Below, piece after piece: positions 24,112 to 33,505 of a DNA stretch of 64,000 nucleotides. A model generated the notes under the pieces. The model ran no database searches, was not told the origin of the DNA, and saw only the letters and a list, made by a program, of their open reading frames with translations. A program made the position numbers and the translations under genes. The stretch covers positions 2,420,501 through 2,484,500 of the forward strand of contig NZ_CP107970.1 in assembly GCF_036090055.1 (NCBI RefSeq), in the 5' to 3' direction. Each line of letters starts with the position of its first letter. The stretch's first letter is position 1. The DNA is from Nocardioides sp. NBC_00368 (lineage in GTDB: Bacteria > Actinomycetota > Actinomycetes > Propionibacteriales > Nocardioidaceae).

Positions 24112-25856
24112 GGGCGCACCCGGCGGACGATCCGGCCCGCCACCCGGCGGGCCTTGCGGACGCCGCGCTCGCCGAAGCTCAGCGGGATCTCGATCCCGTG
24201 ACGCGGGCGACCGTCGAGCTCGACGATCTGCGCTCCTTCGCCGATCCGCTCGCCGATGGCGTCCTCGTGGATGATCACCGGCCCGTCGAACTCGCCCAGC
24301 GCGTCGCGGCCCTCGAACCGCACCCGCCAGCGACCGCCCGAGAGCGCGGCGGTGGGCAGCGTGACCTCGAGGCTGCCGGAGGCGAGCTCGGTGGCGTCGT
24401 AGTCCAGCGTCCGGCGCCGGCGGTCGTGGAGAAACACGACGCGGAGCCTAACGGGCTCGACCATCGTGTGAGCCAGGTGGAGGTGGGCACGGCCGTCGAC
24501 GAGCGAGAGCGAGGTCGCGGTCACCGGATCGGTGGCACCGGAGACCACCTGGCGCAGCAGCTCGGGACCTTCGTCGAGGGCGGCCATGATCCGGCCGAGC
24601 CGCCAGCCCGGCTCCTCTCCCGCCTCGCCGGCGGCCACCGCCTCGGCGACCGCGGTGAACAGGTCACGGTGCTTGAGCACCAGGTCGGCGAGGTCGTCCC
24701 CGACCAGCGTCTCGTCGTCCAGCGAGATCGTCGCGACGGCGTTGACCAGCGGCCGCTGGAGCGTACGCAGCGGCACCACGCCGCTGTCGGCGACGAGCTG
24801 CAGCGTCTCCAGCAGGTCGGCGACCGGCCGGTCACCCCAGCGGACGTCGTCTCCGATCAGCCGCGCCGCGGTCGCCCACTGGCCCGAGGAGACCAGCCGC
24901 CAGCCCCATCGCTTGTCGCGCTCCAGGTCATCGATCAGATCCTCGATGCCGGCGTCGTCGAAGAGGGCGATCAGCTCGGCGATCAGGACCCGCGCCGGCT
25001 CGAGCGCCACCGGGTCGATCACGGCCATCCCGCGCAGCGCCCGGACGATCGCCATCCAGCCGTCGGCGTCGAAGATCAGCGAGGCGTACTCGGCGCGCAC
25101 CTCCGGGTCGCCGAGCTCGATGATCCGGCGGGCACAGCGCAGCTCCTGCTCGAGGTAGCTGATGATCCCCGCCGGCGAGTGGGACTTCGCCGTCATCGAC
25201 CCCGGCCCGGGCCGGTCGCGGTAGACGTAGACCGTCCCGGTCACGATGTCGAAGCGGGCCGTGGTCAGCGCGTGCACCATCGGCTCGATGTCGTTGGAGC
25301 GCGAGGCGTCGGGGAACTCGATCCCGGCCGAATCCCAGAAGTCGCGCCGGAAGACCCGGTTCCAGCAGGCCCGGTTGCGCAGGGCGGACGGCGCCTCGGC
25401 GAGCCTCACCAGGGTGCGCTCCTCGTCGAAGGCCGGCCACGCCCGCACCGGCCACCAGACCCGGTCGCTGAACAGCTTGAAGAACCGGCCGACCACCATG
25501 TCCGAGCCGGTCTCCCGCGTCTTGCGCAGCATCGCGGCGTACGCCCCGGCCGGGACCAGGTCGTCGCCGTCCGCGAAGGCGAGGAAGCGGCCGCGCGCCA
25601 GCGAGACGCCGTGGTTGCGTGCCTGCCCCCCGCCCTTTCCGGGCGAACGGACCACCTTCAGGCGCGGGTCGCGGGCTGCGTACGTCTCGGCGATCTCGAA
25701 CGTGTCGTCGGTGGAGGCGTCGTCGACGAGGATCACCTCGAGGTGCACCGGGTCGGCGGCCGAGGACTGGTCCTCGAGGATCGAGGAGAGCAGCTCCCCG
25801 ACCCACAGGCCGACGTTGTGCGTCGGGACGACGACAGAGAGCTCAGGTGTGGTCAT
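24108..25856 (-). CDS. GT2 glycosyltransferase with long C-terminal extension
   Basis: 582 residues from the ATG at 25856, which overlaps the stop of the upstream GT4 gene. The GT-A domain occupies about 1-270: LSVVVPTHNVGLWVGELL, VILVDDASTDDT, RFLAFADGDDLVPAG (DxD-type metal site) and RACWNRVFRRDFW. After it come a helical region (about 270-460) and a beta-rich C-terminal domain (about 460-570, TSLSLVDGRAHLHLAH), an arrangement known from teichoic-acid-type and capsule polymerases. It is cytosolic. It is coupled to the acyltransferase below by GTGA. Confidence 0.9.
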   Translation of the reverse strand: MTTPELSVVVPTHNVGLWVGELLSSILEDQSSAADPVHLEVILVDDASTDDTFEIAETYAARDPRLKVVRSPGKGGGQARNHGVSLARGRFLAFADGDDLVPAGAYAAMLRKTRETGSDMVVGRFFKLFSDRVWWPVRAWPAFDEERTLVRLAEAPSALRNRACWNRVFRRDFWDSAGIEFPDASRSNDIEPMVHALTTARFDIVTGTVYVYRDRPGPGSMTAKSHSPAGIISYLEQELRCARRIIELGDPEVRAEYASLIFDADGWMAIVRALRGMAVIDPVALEPARVLIAELIALFDDAGIEDLIDDLERDKRWGWRLVSSGQWATAARLIGDDVRWGDRPVADLLETLQLVADSGVVPLRTLQRPLVNAVATISLDDETLVGDDLADLVLKHRDLFTAVAEAVAAGEAGEEPGWRLGRIMAALDEGPELLRQVVSGATDPVTATSLSLVDGRAHLHLAHTMVEPVRLRVVFLHDRRRRTLDYDATELASGSLEVTLPTAALSGGRWRVRFEGRDALGEFDGPVIIHEDAIGERIGEGAQIVELDGRPRHGIEIPLSFGERGVRKARRVAGRIVRRVRP

Positions 25857-26941
25857 CGGGCTGCACCCTCCAGATCGCCGGCCAGCTCGTCGAGCAGCCG
25901 CAGGTAGTCGCGCGACATGTCGTAGGGCGTGTACGCACGGGTGAACTCGTGCGCGGCCCGATGCCGCGACTCCTGCCCGTCGAGGGCCTCCAGGATCGCC
26001 GCGGCCAGCGCCACCGGCTCGTCCGGCTCCGGCGCGTACGTCACCACCCACGGCTGGTCGGCGAACTGCCGCGCGACCGGGGTGTCCTCCGGGATCAGAG
26101 CGGTGCGGCCGAAGGTGCAGGCGGCCAGCAGCGAGCCCGAGTTGAGGATCCGCCGGTAGGGCAGCGCGACCACGTCGCTGGCCCGCAGCCAGTCGGAGAA
26201 GTCCGCGGTCTCGACGAACCCGAGCCGCTTGACGATGTTGGGTGCCGAGAGCATCTCCTCGACCGTCTCCAGGTCGGAGGCGGGCACCACCTTGCCGGCC
26301 ACGACGAAGGTCAGGTCGGGCACCTGCTCGGCGGCGATCTCGACCGCCCGGCACAGCACGTCGAGGCCCTTGTAGGCCCGGATCTGACCGATGAAGCCAA
26401 CCGTCGGCACACCCTGCGGAACCCCGATGCGCTCGCGCGAGGCGGCGTCGTCGCCGCCGTCGGGATAGACGCCGAGATAGGAGGAGTGCGGCAGGTCGAC
26501 GACCTTGTCGGGCGGGAGCGAGTAGTAGGCCGCGGTCTCCTCGATCGTGGCCGGGTTGAGCTGGATGATCCGGGTCGCGTAGCTCGCCAGCGCCTTCGCG
26601 ACGGCGAGCTCGACGTCGACGTGGTCGGCCTCGTGGGCGATCGAGTTGTGCACGGTCCAGAGCACATCGGCACCCCGGTCGCGGAGGCCGCTCAGGACGT
26701 CCTCGAACCGGGCCGCGTTGGACCAGGCCTCCTCGACGCTCTCACAGCCGCTGGTCACCGGTGAGGTCCAGTGGACGTGGAGCACGTCGCCGCGGCCGAG
26801 GTGTGCTGCCCGTGCCTCGAGCCGGTGCAGACCCTGCACTCCCTCGACGACGTCCCAGCCCGCCGCCCGTGGTGCCACCGTGAGCATCGTGAGGTACGGA
26901 TTGCTCCGGTAGTAGGGGAACGAGAGCAGGGTCGAGGGCAT
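25853..26941 (-). CDS. GT4-like glycosyltransferase
   Basis: 362 residues from ATG 26941, with AAGGA 7 nt upstream. GT-B fold: LLSFPYYRSNPYLTML at the N-terminus, a central nucleotide-sugar half with VPTVGFIGQIRAYKGLDVLC and LTFVVAGKV, then SDWLRASDVVALPYRRILNSGSLLAACTFG, which replaces the classical EX7E motif. No membrane helix or signal peptide. It is the first gene of the three-gene leftward set GT4-GT2-acyltransferase, joined by 4-nt overlaps; the thioesterase may be the fourth. The donor sugar is unknown. Confidence 0.87.
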   Translation of the reverse strand: MPSTLLSFPYYRSNPYLTMLTVAPRAAGWDVVEGVQGLHRLEARAAHLGRGDVLHVHWTSPVTSGCESVEEAWSNAARFEDVLSGLRDRGADVLWTVHNSIAHEADHVDVELAVAKALASYATRIIQLNPATIEETAAYYSLPPDKVVDLPHSSYLGVYPDGGDDAASRERIGVPQGVPTVGFIGQIRAYKGLDVLCRAVEIAAEQVPDLTFVVAGKVVPASDLETVEEMLSAPNIVKRLGFVETADFSDWLRASDVVALPYRRILNSGSLLAACTFGRTALIPEDTPVARQFADQPWVVTYAPEPDEPVALAAAILEALDGQESRHRAAHEFTRAYTPYDMSRDYLRLLDELAGDLEGAAR

Positions 26942-27185
26942 GTGGGGGTCCTTGAAGTTCTTAACCGTGACGATCCCCCGAGCGTCGAGACGATGTCTCG
27001 CCGGTGTCCCGGTCCGGCCGGTGACCGCAGGATTCTAGGCAGGCAAATGGGCCCACTTTGACCACTCGAACGGCTTCCCCGCATGCCTTCATCACGGGTT
27101 CATCGACGGTTCATCGAACCCACATCAGGGCGTCGCATAGCGCGCGAGCCCGCAGCATTGTCCATGCTCTACGGACTCAAGACAC

Positions 27186-27941
27186 TCACGTCGGTTCGGG
27201 CTGAAGATCACTGGTCGGCTTCCGGTCGGTGATGCGGGTCGTCGCCGGCCACATGACTATGGCGGCGAGGACGAGAAGCACACCAGCCGGAGCCTCAGAC
27301 CACGGGGCAGTGTCGTGCGAGACGTACGCCGCGGCGATTGGGCCGACGACGAAGTATGTCGGCAGCACAGTCGTCGCGGCGATCAGGAGCACCGTGACCA
27401 CCGTGCTCACGGACCGGGCGGTGGACGGCCGGTCTTCGGCGGCCTCTGGCCATCCATCCGGGCCATACCCACTCGCTGCGATCACGGCAGAGATGATCAG
27501 CACGGTGGGCCACAGCACCCCGACGACAATGAGTGCCGTCAGGTCGAAGCCTGGAACGGCGACCGGCCTGCCCGCGATCCCTGAGGCTAGGACCAGCACG
27601 CCGATGCCGACGAGCACAACAGCCGGAATGACGGCGAGCGGCCACAGCGTGTGGCGACGAAAGACGGGCATCAGCAGAAACGGCAGCGTGAACGCGGCGA
27701 CGGCCAGCAGCAGGACCGACAGCCCGTAGATCTCGGCCGCATGCCCGATCGGCTGCCACGGGCTGGCTGGCCACTGGTAGTCGTAGAGGTGGTCCTGCCG
27801 CTGGAGGCAGGCGGGTTCGTCGAAGCCGCCACGCGGGCACACCTCAGACCAGCGTTGCCACGCTGCCACGTAGGCAAGAACCCCTGAGCCGGCGAGTGAG
27901 CCTGAGGTCAGCGCGCGTACGCCGAGGCGTCCCGGGTTCAT
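27186..27941 (-). CDS. Hypothetical multi-pass membrane protein
   Basis: 251 residues with about six hydrophobic helices (starting near 13-28, 65-92, 97-121, 130-155, 180-205 and 215-235). Between helices 1 and 2 is an external loop with two Cys (VCPRGGFDEPACLQRQ) that could form a disulfide. No family is recognised. The base composition is somewhat lower in GC than the flanking smc gene. It stands alone: 244 nt to the next gene start downstream and 122 nt from the smc stop upstream. The 244-nt gap at 26942-27185 holds a small CGAGAC/GTCTCG hairpin (26986-27000) and otherwise nothing clear. Confidence 0.6.
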   Translation of the reverse strand: MNPGRLGVRALTSGSLAGSGVLAYVAAWQRWSEVCPRGGFDEPACLQRQDHLYDYQWPASPWQPIGHAAEIYGLSVLLLAVAAFTLPFLLMPVFRRHTLWPLAVIPAVVLVGIGVLVLASGIAGRPVAVPGFDLTALIVVGVLWPTVLIISAVIAASGYGPDGWPEAAEDRPSTARSVSTVVTVLLIAATTVLPTYFVVGPIAAAYVSHDTAPWSEAPAGVLLVLAAIVMWPATTRITDRKPTSDLQPEPT

Positions 27942-28063
27942 ACGCTCATGGAAGCGAGCTGTCCAGCCGTTTGAACCCAGCGTGGCCGTGCTTCCTCGAT
28001 GTTGAGGACGGTCTCACTGTCGCTACTCGCCGCCGCTCGCGGCTCAACCAGCGGAAACAACAC

Positions 28064-31000
28064 TCAGGCCGGCTGCGCGTCACGCAGCCGCTGCGAGATG
28101 ACGGTGGTGACACCGTCGCCGCGCATGGTGACGCCGTAGAGGGCGTCGCCGACCTCCATGGTGCGCTTCTGGTGGGTGATCACCATCAGCTGGGAGTTCT
28201 CGCGCAGCTCCTCGTAGATCTCCAGGAGCCGGCCGAGGTTGGTGTCGTCGAGCGCGGCCTCGACCTCGTCGAGGATGTAGAACGGGCTGGGCCGGGCCTT
28301 GAACAGCGAGACCAGGAAGGCGACCGCGACCAGCGACCGCTCGCCACCGGAGAGCAGCGAGAGCCGCTTGACCTTCTTGCCCGGCGGCCGGGCCTCGACC
28401 TCGATGCCGGTGGTGAGCATGTTCTCCGGGTCGGTGAGGACCAGGCGACCCTCACCACCCGGGAAGAGCCGCGCGAAGACGTGGTCGAAGGCGACGCGTA
28501 CGTCCTCCCAGGCCTCGGTGAAGACCTGCTCGACGCGGTTGTCGACCTCCTTGACGATGTCGAGGAGGTCCTTGCGGGTCTGCTTGAGGTCCTCGAGCTG
28601 CTCGGTGAGGAACTTGTGGCGCTCCTCCATCGCGGCGAACTCCTCCAGCGCGAGCGGGTTGACCTTGCCCAGAGCGCGCAGGTTCTTCTCGGCGATCTTG
28701 AGCCGCTTGGCCTGCTCGGCGCGGACGTAGGGAATCGGCGCGACCTCGTTGCCGTCCTCGTCGGGGTGCTGCGGGACCAGCTGGTCGGGGCCGTAGTCCT
28801 TCACGATCGCCTCGGCGTCGAGGCCGAGCTCCTCGAGGATCCGCTCCTCGAGCTGCTCGATCCGCATCCGCTGCTGGGCGCGGGCCATCTCGTCACGGTG
28901 GACGGAGTTGACCAGCTCCTCGAGCTCCTTGCCGAGGTTGCGCAGCAGCGAGCGGCACTCGCGCAGCGCCTGCTCCCGCCCGGCGCGGGACTCCTCGATC
29001 TCGGTGCGCGCCTTGGCGGCCTGCTGCACCGAGACCTCCAGCCGGTCCAGGGCGTACGCCACCGCGGTCCCGACCGCTCGCGCGGCCTCTCCTTCGCGGC
29101 GCATCTGCTCACGACGGGCGGCCGCCTTGGCGCGCTGCTCCCGCTCCTGCCGGGCCGCGCGGAGCAGCCCCTCGGCACGGCCGGCCAGCGCGCGGGCGCG
29201 CTCCTCGGACGTACGCAGCGCCAACCGCGCGTCCATCTCGCGCTGGCGCGCGTTACGGGCCGCCTCGGCCAGGCCGTCGCGGGCGCTCAGGTCCGGCTCG
29301 TCCTCGGGCTCCTCCTCGGCCATGGCGAGGCGCTCCTCGAGCTCGGCGAGCCCGGCGACGGCGTTCTCGCGGGCCTCCTGGGCCTGCTCGACGGCGGCCA
29401 GCAGCCGCTCGGCCTCACCGCGCGCGGCGCGGGACTGGGCGCCGAACTGGCCGAGCTCCTCGGCGACGGCGGCGAGGGTGGCGTCGGACTCGTGCAGCTT
29501 GGCCAGCGCGACGTCGACCCGCTTCTGAGCGGCCAGCCGCTCGGCCTCCAGGCGGGAGGTCTCGAAGGTGGCTCGCTCGGAGACGGCGTGGGCCTCGGCG
29601 AGCTGGGCGGTGGCCTCGTCGACCGCGGCCTGCACCTCGATCAGGCTGGGCACGCTGGAGGAGCCGCCGGCGGCGAAGTGGGCGCCGATCAGGTCACCCT
29701 CGCGGGTCACCGCGGTGATCTGGGGCTCCGTGGCCACCAGCGCCTGGGCGGCGGTGAGGTCATCGACCACCGCGACCTTGTCGAGCAGCCGCGCCACCGC
29801 GGGCCGCAGCACCGACTGGCACTCCACCACGTCCAGCGCGTACGCAGCACCCGCAGGCAACGCAGGCCAGCCGCCGGTCTCCTCGGGCGAGCCGCCCAGG
29901 AGCAGTCCGGCACGGCCGAGGTCCTCGGCCTTGAGATGCTCGATCGCCCCGATGGCCTCCTCGGAGGAGGAGACGACGACCGCGTCCGATGCGGTCCCGA
30001 GAGCGGCGGCCACGGCGGCCTCGTAGCCGGAGCGCACCGCCAACAGCGACGCGACCGAACCCAACACCCCCGGAAGCGAGGAACCGAGCAGTGCGCCGGC
30101 GCCGTCCTTCCGGTTCAGACCCATCTCCAGCGCGTCCTTGCGGGCGGCCAACGTCGAGCGGTCACGGTCGGCCTGCTGCGCCTCGGCCTGCAGCTTCGCG
30201 AGCCGCTCCTCGATGTCCTCCAGCGCCGCGGCGGCGGCCTCGTGCTCGGCGTCGAGGCCCTCCTCCCCCGCGTCCAGCCCGGCGACCTTGGTCTCCAGGG
30301 CGGTGAAGTCCCGCTGGGCCCGCTCCGCGCGCGCCAGCGCCTCCTCACGGGCGGCCGTGAGTCGTCCGACCTCGTCGTCGGCGGCAGCGGCGCGCGACTT
30401 GAGCGCGTTGACCTGGCCGGTCAGCCGGGCCAGCCCCTCGCGGCGGTCGGCGGCGGCACGCTCGAGGCCCTTGACCCGGCGCTCCTCCTCGGCGGCAGCA
30501 TCTTCAGCAGACTTGCGGGCCTCGACCGCCTCCTCGAGGGAGTAGCGCAGCTCCTCGACCTCGGCGTCGGCGGCCTCCTCCTGCTCGCGCGCGATCTCGG
30601 CCTGCGCCTCGAGCTCTTCGGGGTCGCGCCCCTGGCGCACCTCCAGATCCTCCGAGCCGGCTGCGTTGCGCACCCGCTCGGAGGCGAGCGACTGGGTGCC
30701 GCGCAGCCGCTCGCGCAGGGAGTTCAGCGCGAACCAGGTCTCCTGCGCGGCCGCCAGCGCCGGCAGATCCTCGCGCAGCGCGGCCTCGAGCACCGCCTCC
30801 TGCTCGCGCCCCTCGGCGATGGTCTCCTCGACCTCGGCGCGGCGGGCCAGCAGCGCGCCCTCGTCGGCGAGCTCCTTGTCGAGCTCGGTCTTCGCGGTGA
30901 CCAGATCGTCGGCGTAGATGCGGGACTTGGCGTCGCGTACGTCCATCTGCACCGTCTGCGCCTGCCGGGCGACCTCCGCCTGGCGGCCGAGCGGCTTGAG

Positions 31001-31603
31001 CTGGCGGCGGATCTCGACGAGCAGGTCCTGGAGCCGGTCCAGGTTGACCTGCGTCGAGTCGAGCTTTCGCAGCGCCTTCTCCTTGCGCTTGCGGTGCTTC
31101 AGGACCCCGGCTGCCTCCTCGATGAAGCCGCGCCGGTCCTCGGGGGTGGCGCGCAGGATCGTGTCGAGCTGGCCCTGGCCGACGATGACGTGCATCTCGC
31201 GGCCGATGCCGGAGTCCGACAGGAGATCCTGGACGTCCAGGAGCCGGCACGGGCTGCCGTTGATGGCGTACTCCGAGCCGCCGTTGCGGAACATCGTGCG
31301 CGAGATGGTGACCTCGGCGTACTCGATCGGCAGCGCGCCGTCGGTGTTGTCGATCGTCAGCGAGACCTCGGCCCGGCCCAGCGGGGCGCGGCCGGACGTA
31401 CCGGCGAAGATGACGTCCTCCATCTTGCCGCCGCGCAGGCTCTTGGCGCCCTGCTCGCCCATGACCCAGGCGAGCGCGTCGACGACGTTGGACTTGCCCG
31501 AGCCGTTGGGCCCGACGATGCAGGTGATGCCGGGTTCGAGCTCGAGGGTCGTGGCGGAGGCGAACGACTTGAAACCCTTCAGCGTCAGACGCTTGAGGTA
31601 CAT
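28064..31603 (-). CDS. smc: Chromosome segregation protein SMC
   Basis: 1179 residues, the normal length for bacterial SMC, the ATPase arm of condensin that compacts and separates chromosomes. Head motifs: Walker A GPNGSGKSN (32-40) at the N-terminus, signature LLSGGERSLVAVA and Walker B FYILDEVEAALDD near the C-terminus. Two long coiled coils flank a hinge (about 500-670, with LPGVLGSVASLLAVRSGYE and GDLIGAHFAAGGSS). ATG at 31603 with GGGGGAG upstream. In many actinobacteria smc lies directly by mutM and ftsY; here glycan genes separate it from both. Confidence 0.98.
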   Translation of the reverse strand: MYLKRLTLKGFKSFASATTLELEPGITCIVGPNGSGKSNVVDALAWVMGEQGAKSLRGGKMEDVIFAGTSGRAPLGRAEVSLTIDNTDGALPIEYAEVTISRTMFRNGGSEYAINGSPCRLLDVQDLLSDSGIGREMHVIVGQGQLDTILRATPEDRRGFIEEAAGVLKHRKRKEKALRKLDSTQVNLDRLQDLLVEIRRQLKPLGRQAEVARQAQTVQMDVRDAKSRIYADDLVTAKTELDKELADEGALLARRAEVEETIAEGREQEAVLEAALREDLPALAAAQETWFALNSLRERLRGTQSLASERVRNAAGSEDLEVRQGRDPEELEAQAEIAREQEEAADAEVEELRYSLEEAVEARKSAEDAAAEEERRVKGLERAAADRREGLARLTGQVNALKSRAAAADDEVGRLTAAREEALARAERAQRDFTALETKVAGLDAGEEGLDAEHEAAAAALEDIEERLAKLQAEAQQADRDRSTLAARKDALEMGLNRKDGAGALLGSSLPGVLGSVASLLAVRSGYEAAVAAALGTASDAVVVSSSEEAIGAIEHLKAEDLGRAGLLLGGSPEETGGWPALPAGAAYALDVVECQSVLRPAVARLLDKVAVVDDLTAAQALVATEPQITAVTREGDLIGAHFAAGGSSSVPSLIEVQAAVDEATAQLAEAHAVSERATFETSRLEAERLAAQKRVDVALAKLHESDATLAAVAEELGQFGAQSRAARGEAERLLAAVEQAQEARENAVAGLAELEERLAMAEEEPEDEPDLSARDGLAEAARNARQREMDARLALRTSEERARALAGRAEGLLRAARQEREQRAKAAARREQMRREGEAARAVGTAVAYALDRLEVSVQQAAKARTEIEESRAGREQALRECRSLLRNLGKELEELVNSVHRDEMARAQQRMRIEQLEERILEELGLDAEAIVKDYGPDQLVPQHPDEDGNEVAPIPYVRAEQAKRLKIAEKNLRALGKVNPLALEEFAAMEERHKFLTEQLEDLKQTRKDLLDIVKEVDNRVEQVFTEAWEDVRVAFDHVFARLFPGGEGRLVLTDPENMLTTGIEVEARPPGKKVKRLSLLSGGERSLVAVAFLVSLFKARPSPFYILDEVEAALDDTNLGRLLEIYEELRENSQLMVITHQKRTMEVGDALYGVTMRGDGVTTVISQRLRDAQPA

Positions 31604-31710
31604 CGACTTCTCCCCCGGCTCAGGACCACGTGGTCGTACACAGTTCGCAACACATCAGCGTGGCTGAGGTGAGCCAGCAAATCTAATCGTCGCTGCTCAG
31701 GGGAACCCCA

Positions 31711-31730
31711 GCGGGTCGAGGATAACCCGC
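31711..31730 (-). terminator. Weak hairpin after the pyruvyl transferase gene
   Basis: GCGGGT (31711-31716) pairs with ACCCGC (31725-31730) across an 8-nt loop, 35 nt past the stop of the pyruvyl transferase and upstream of smc. No U-tract. A modest terminator candidate separating the glycan set from smc. Confidence 0.35.
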
Positions 31731-31765
31731 CGGGCGTCGCGATCCGCGGACCTCGAGGGAGAGTC

Positions 31766-32881
31766 TCAGAGCCCCAGCGTCTGCTTCACCTCGGCCCGCA
31801 GCTCCCGCAGGTGAGCGTCCGCGGCCGTACGCAGCCCGGCGACCGCCTCGGGATCCGGGACGACCCGCTCGGTGAACCTCTCGGCCAGGTCGGCGGCGTC
31901 GAAGGCGGAGACGTTGGCGTCCAGGCCGATGCGCTTCATGAAGTTGCGGTTCTTGTTGGTCGCGATCATCACGATCGAGGGCACGCCGTACATCGTGGCC
32001 ACCACCGACCCGTGGAACTTCATGCTCGCGAACGCGCTGCACTCCCCGATCGCGCGCGTCAGGTCATCGAGCGATTCGGTGTAGACGACCTCCTTGCCCG
32101 GGATGTCGAGGTCGTCGGCGTTGGCCACGTCGCGACGGCCGACCTCCATCGTGCCGAGGATGAGGTGGCGTACGCGCCAGCCGTCCGCCATCGCCTTGCC
32201 TGCCATCTCCTCGACGCGCGAGTAGTCGTCGGGCTCCTCCAGGTTGGGCCGGTAGCGGGTGACCACGCCCAGGATCGGCGCACCTTCGGGCTTGGTCGCC
32301 GCAGGAAGGTCCAGCGAGCAGACCATGTCCGGGGCGACCCTGATATCCAGGTCGGCGGAGATGTTGCCCAGGATCCAGTCGGCGGTCTGCTGGTCGCGGA
32401 CGCCGATGAACTTCACGTTCGGGTGCTCGAGGAACTTCTTGTGCTTCTCGATGATGTGGGGCTTGATCTCGGTGTTTCGGTAGATCGGCACTCCGATGCC
32501 GACGACGAAGACGGGCTTGGCCAGCATCTTGTGGTTGAAGTAGCGCGGGTCCGCCTGCCACGGCTGCAGGATGTCCCCGCCGCCGATGAGGATGGCGTCC
32601 ACCTCGTCGACGATCTCGGGCAGCGGCCGGTCGTAGTACGGCTTGGTCATGTTGTCGGCGAGCACCCGCAGCTCGAACTCCTCGCCGAAGTACTGCTCAT
32701 AGACCGACAGGAACAGCTCGTCGCCGTAGTTGCCGGCACCGAAGAACCCGGCCAGCCCGATGACCGGCTTGCGCCCGCGCCGCTCGCGGCGGGCCAGGGC
32801 CGCCCTGATCTGCTGCTTGAGCGGGTCCGGCAGGCGGCGTGCTGCGGAGCGGAGGACCGGGTGATGGCGCAACGAGGACAA
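31766..32881 (-). CDS. Polysaccharide pyruvyl transferase family protein
   Basis: 371 residues from a TTG at 32881 with AGGAG about 8 nt upstream; no ATG precedes the conserved region. Key segments of the PS_pyruv_trans family are IGLAGFFGAGNYGDELFL near the N-terminus (GNxGDE), DAILIGGGDILQPW, VFVVGIGVPIY, and the C-terminal ASMKFHGSVVATMYGVPSIV with the conserved His. These enzymes add pyruvate ketals from PEP to sugars of exopolysaccharides or secondary wall polymers, giving negative charge and anchoring sites. It lies at the smc-proximal end of the glycan set, behind a terminator for the small gene at 33126. Confidence 0.9.
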   Translation of the reverse strand: MSSLRHHPVLRSAARRLPDPLKQQIRAALARRERRGRKPVIGLAGFFGAGNYGDELFLSVYEQYFGEEFELRVLADNMTKPYYDRPLPEIVDEVDAILIGGGDILQPWQADPRYFNHKMLAKPVFVVGIGVPIYRNTEIKPHIIEKHKKFLEHPNVKFIGVRDQQTADWILGNISADLDIRVAPDMVCSLDLPAATKPEGAPILGVVTRYRPNLEEPDDYSRVEEMAGKAMADGWRVRHLILGTMEVGRRDVANADDLDIPGKEVVYTESLDDLTRAIGECSAFASMKFHGSVVATMYGVPSIVMIATNKNRNFMKRIGLDANVSAFDAADLAERFTERVVPDPEAVAGLRTAADAHLRELRAEVKQTLGL

Positions 32882-33031
32882 CGGGGGCTCCTGGGGGGAT
32901 CACGAGACGGACAGCCACCCTGTGGTGGCGAACCGCGCGAGCGTAGCGACGCCGGGTTGTCCCGAGCGCCCGTCGGCCGAACCTCAGATGAACACTCGGA
33001 GACCAGTGCGTACGCCCCTCCAAAAGGTCGA

Positions 33032-33057
33032 AACCGACTCTGATACCAGAGTCGGTT
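33032..33057 (-). terminator. Intrinsic terminator after the 65-residue gene
   Basis: Perfect 11-bp stem AACCGACTCTG (33032-33042) with CAGAGTCGGTT (33047-33057) and loop ATAC, followed on the leftward strand by a UUUU run within the next 12 nt. It is 69 nt beyond the stop of the gene at 33126-33323. Confidence 0.75.
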
Positions 33058-33125
33058 CCCCCTGAGCGAGACCAGTCTTGATCAGGAAATAGCTCTCGCC
33101 CGTGGTGTTGCAGAGTGCCCGCAGG

Positions 33126-33323
33126 TCAGGCGGGCTGCATCTCCTGCATCGAGGTGTCCAGGTCCGCGGTGTGGGCCGCGACCAGTGCGTCGTTCTCAGT
33201 CTTGAGGGAGAGAACGAGATCCTCGAGCTCACGCACACGTGCACGCAGCCGAGCATTCTCGGCTGTGAGGTGGGCGGGAGTCCGCAGGTCGCTGCTCATG
33301 TAACCGATCAGCGCCTTCGCCAT
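33126..33323 (-). CDS. Small coiled-coil protein of unknown function
   Basis: 65 residues starting at ATG 33323 with AAGGA about 10 nt upstream. The N-terminal MAKALIGYMSSDLR is followed by a heptad-rich coiled coil (AENARLRARVRELEDLVLS) and a short polar tail. Similar small proteins with a MAKALxGY start and a leucine-zipper-like helix are found in actinobacteria, with no known role. It has its own promoter region (182 nt to the next gene upstream) and its own terminator, so it is a stand-alone gene. No signal peptide or membrane helix, so cytosolic, probably an oligomer. Confidence 0.75.
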   Translation of the reverse strand: MAKALIGYMSSDLRTPAHLTAENARLRARVRELEDLVLSLKTENDALVAAHTADLDTSMQEMQPA

Positions 33324-33457
33324 GAATACGTTTCCTTCGTTGGAATCACTAGAAGTTCCCGCGATACCGGGCCGTCTACAAGAGTGACACCGTTATCGAC
33401 AAGCGTCAACGTCGCGCGTCCAAAGCCGGGACCTCTGACCATGCAAAGGCCGATTTT

Positions 33458-33496
33458 GGGGCGAAACCTGAGTGCCTCGCACTCAACTTTCGCCCC
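33458..33496 (-). terminator. Hairpin after the rhomboid-like gene
   Basis: Arms GGGGCGAAA (33458-33466) and TTTCGCCCC (33488-33496) enclose a second stem GAGTGC/GCACTC (33470-33475 with 33479-33484) over a CTC loop. It starts 10 nt past the rhomboid-like gene stop. No U-tract on this strand. Confidence 0.6.
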
Positions 33497-33505
33497 GATC
33501 ACCGG

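Noticed and set aside
26942..27185. Hidden gene or riboswitch in the 244-nt gap
   Set aside because: Only a small CGAGAC/GTCTCG hairpin and a GGTTCATCGA-like direct repeat were seen; no family match or open frame with a start site.
27896..31672. 1258-codon rightward frame over smc
   Set aside because: Exact antisense of smc; the Leu/Gly/Asp-rich sequence is a mirror of the coiled-coil coding.
32984..33256. 90-codon leftward frame with protein-like end (LIKTGLAQGEPTLVSE)
   Set aside because: Overlaps the 65-residue gene in another frame and reads through its terminator hairpin; no ribosome-binding site. Not enough to call a gene.
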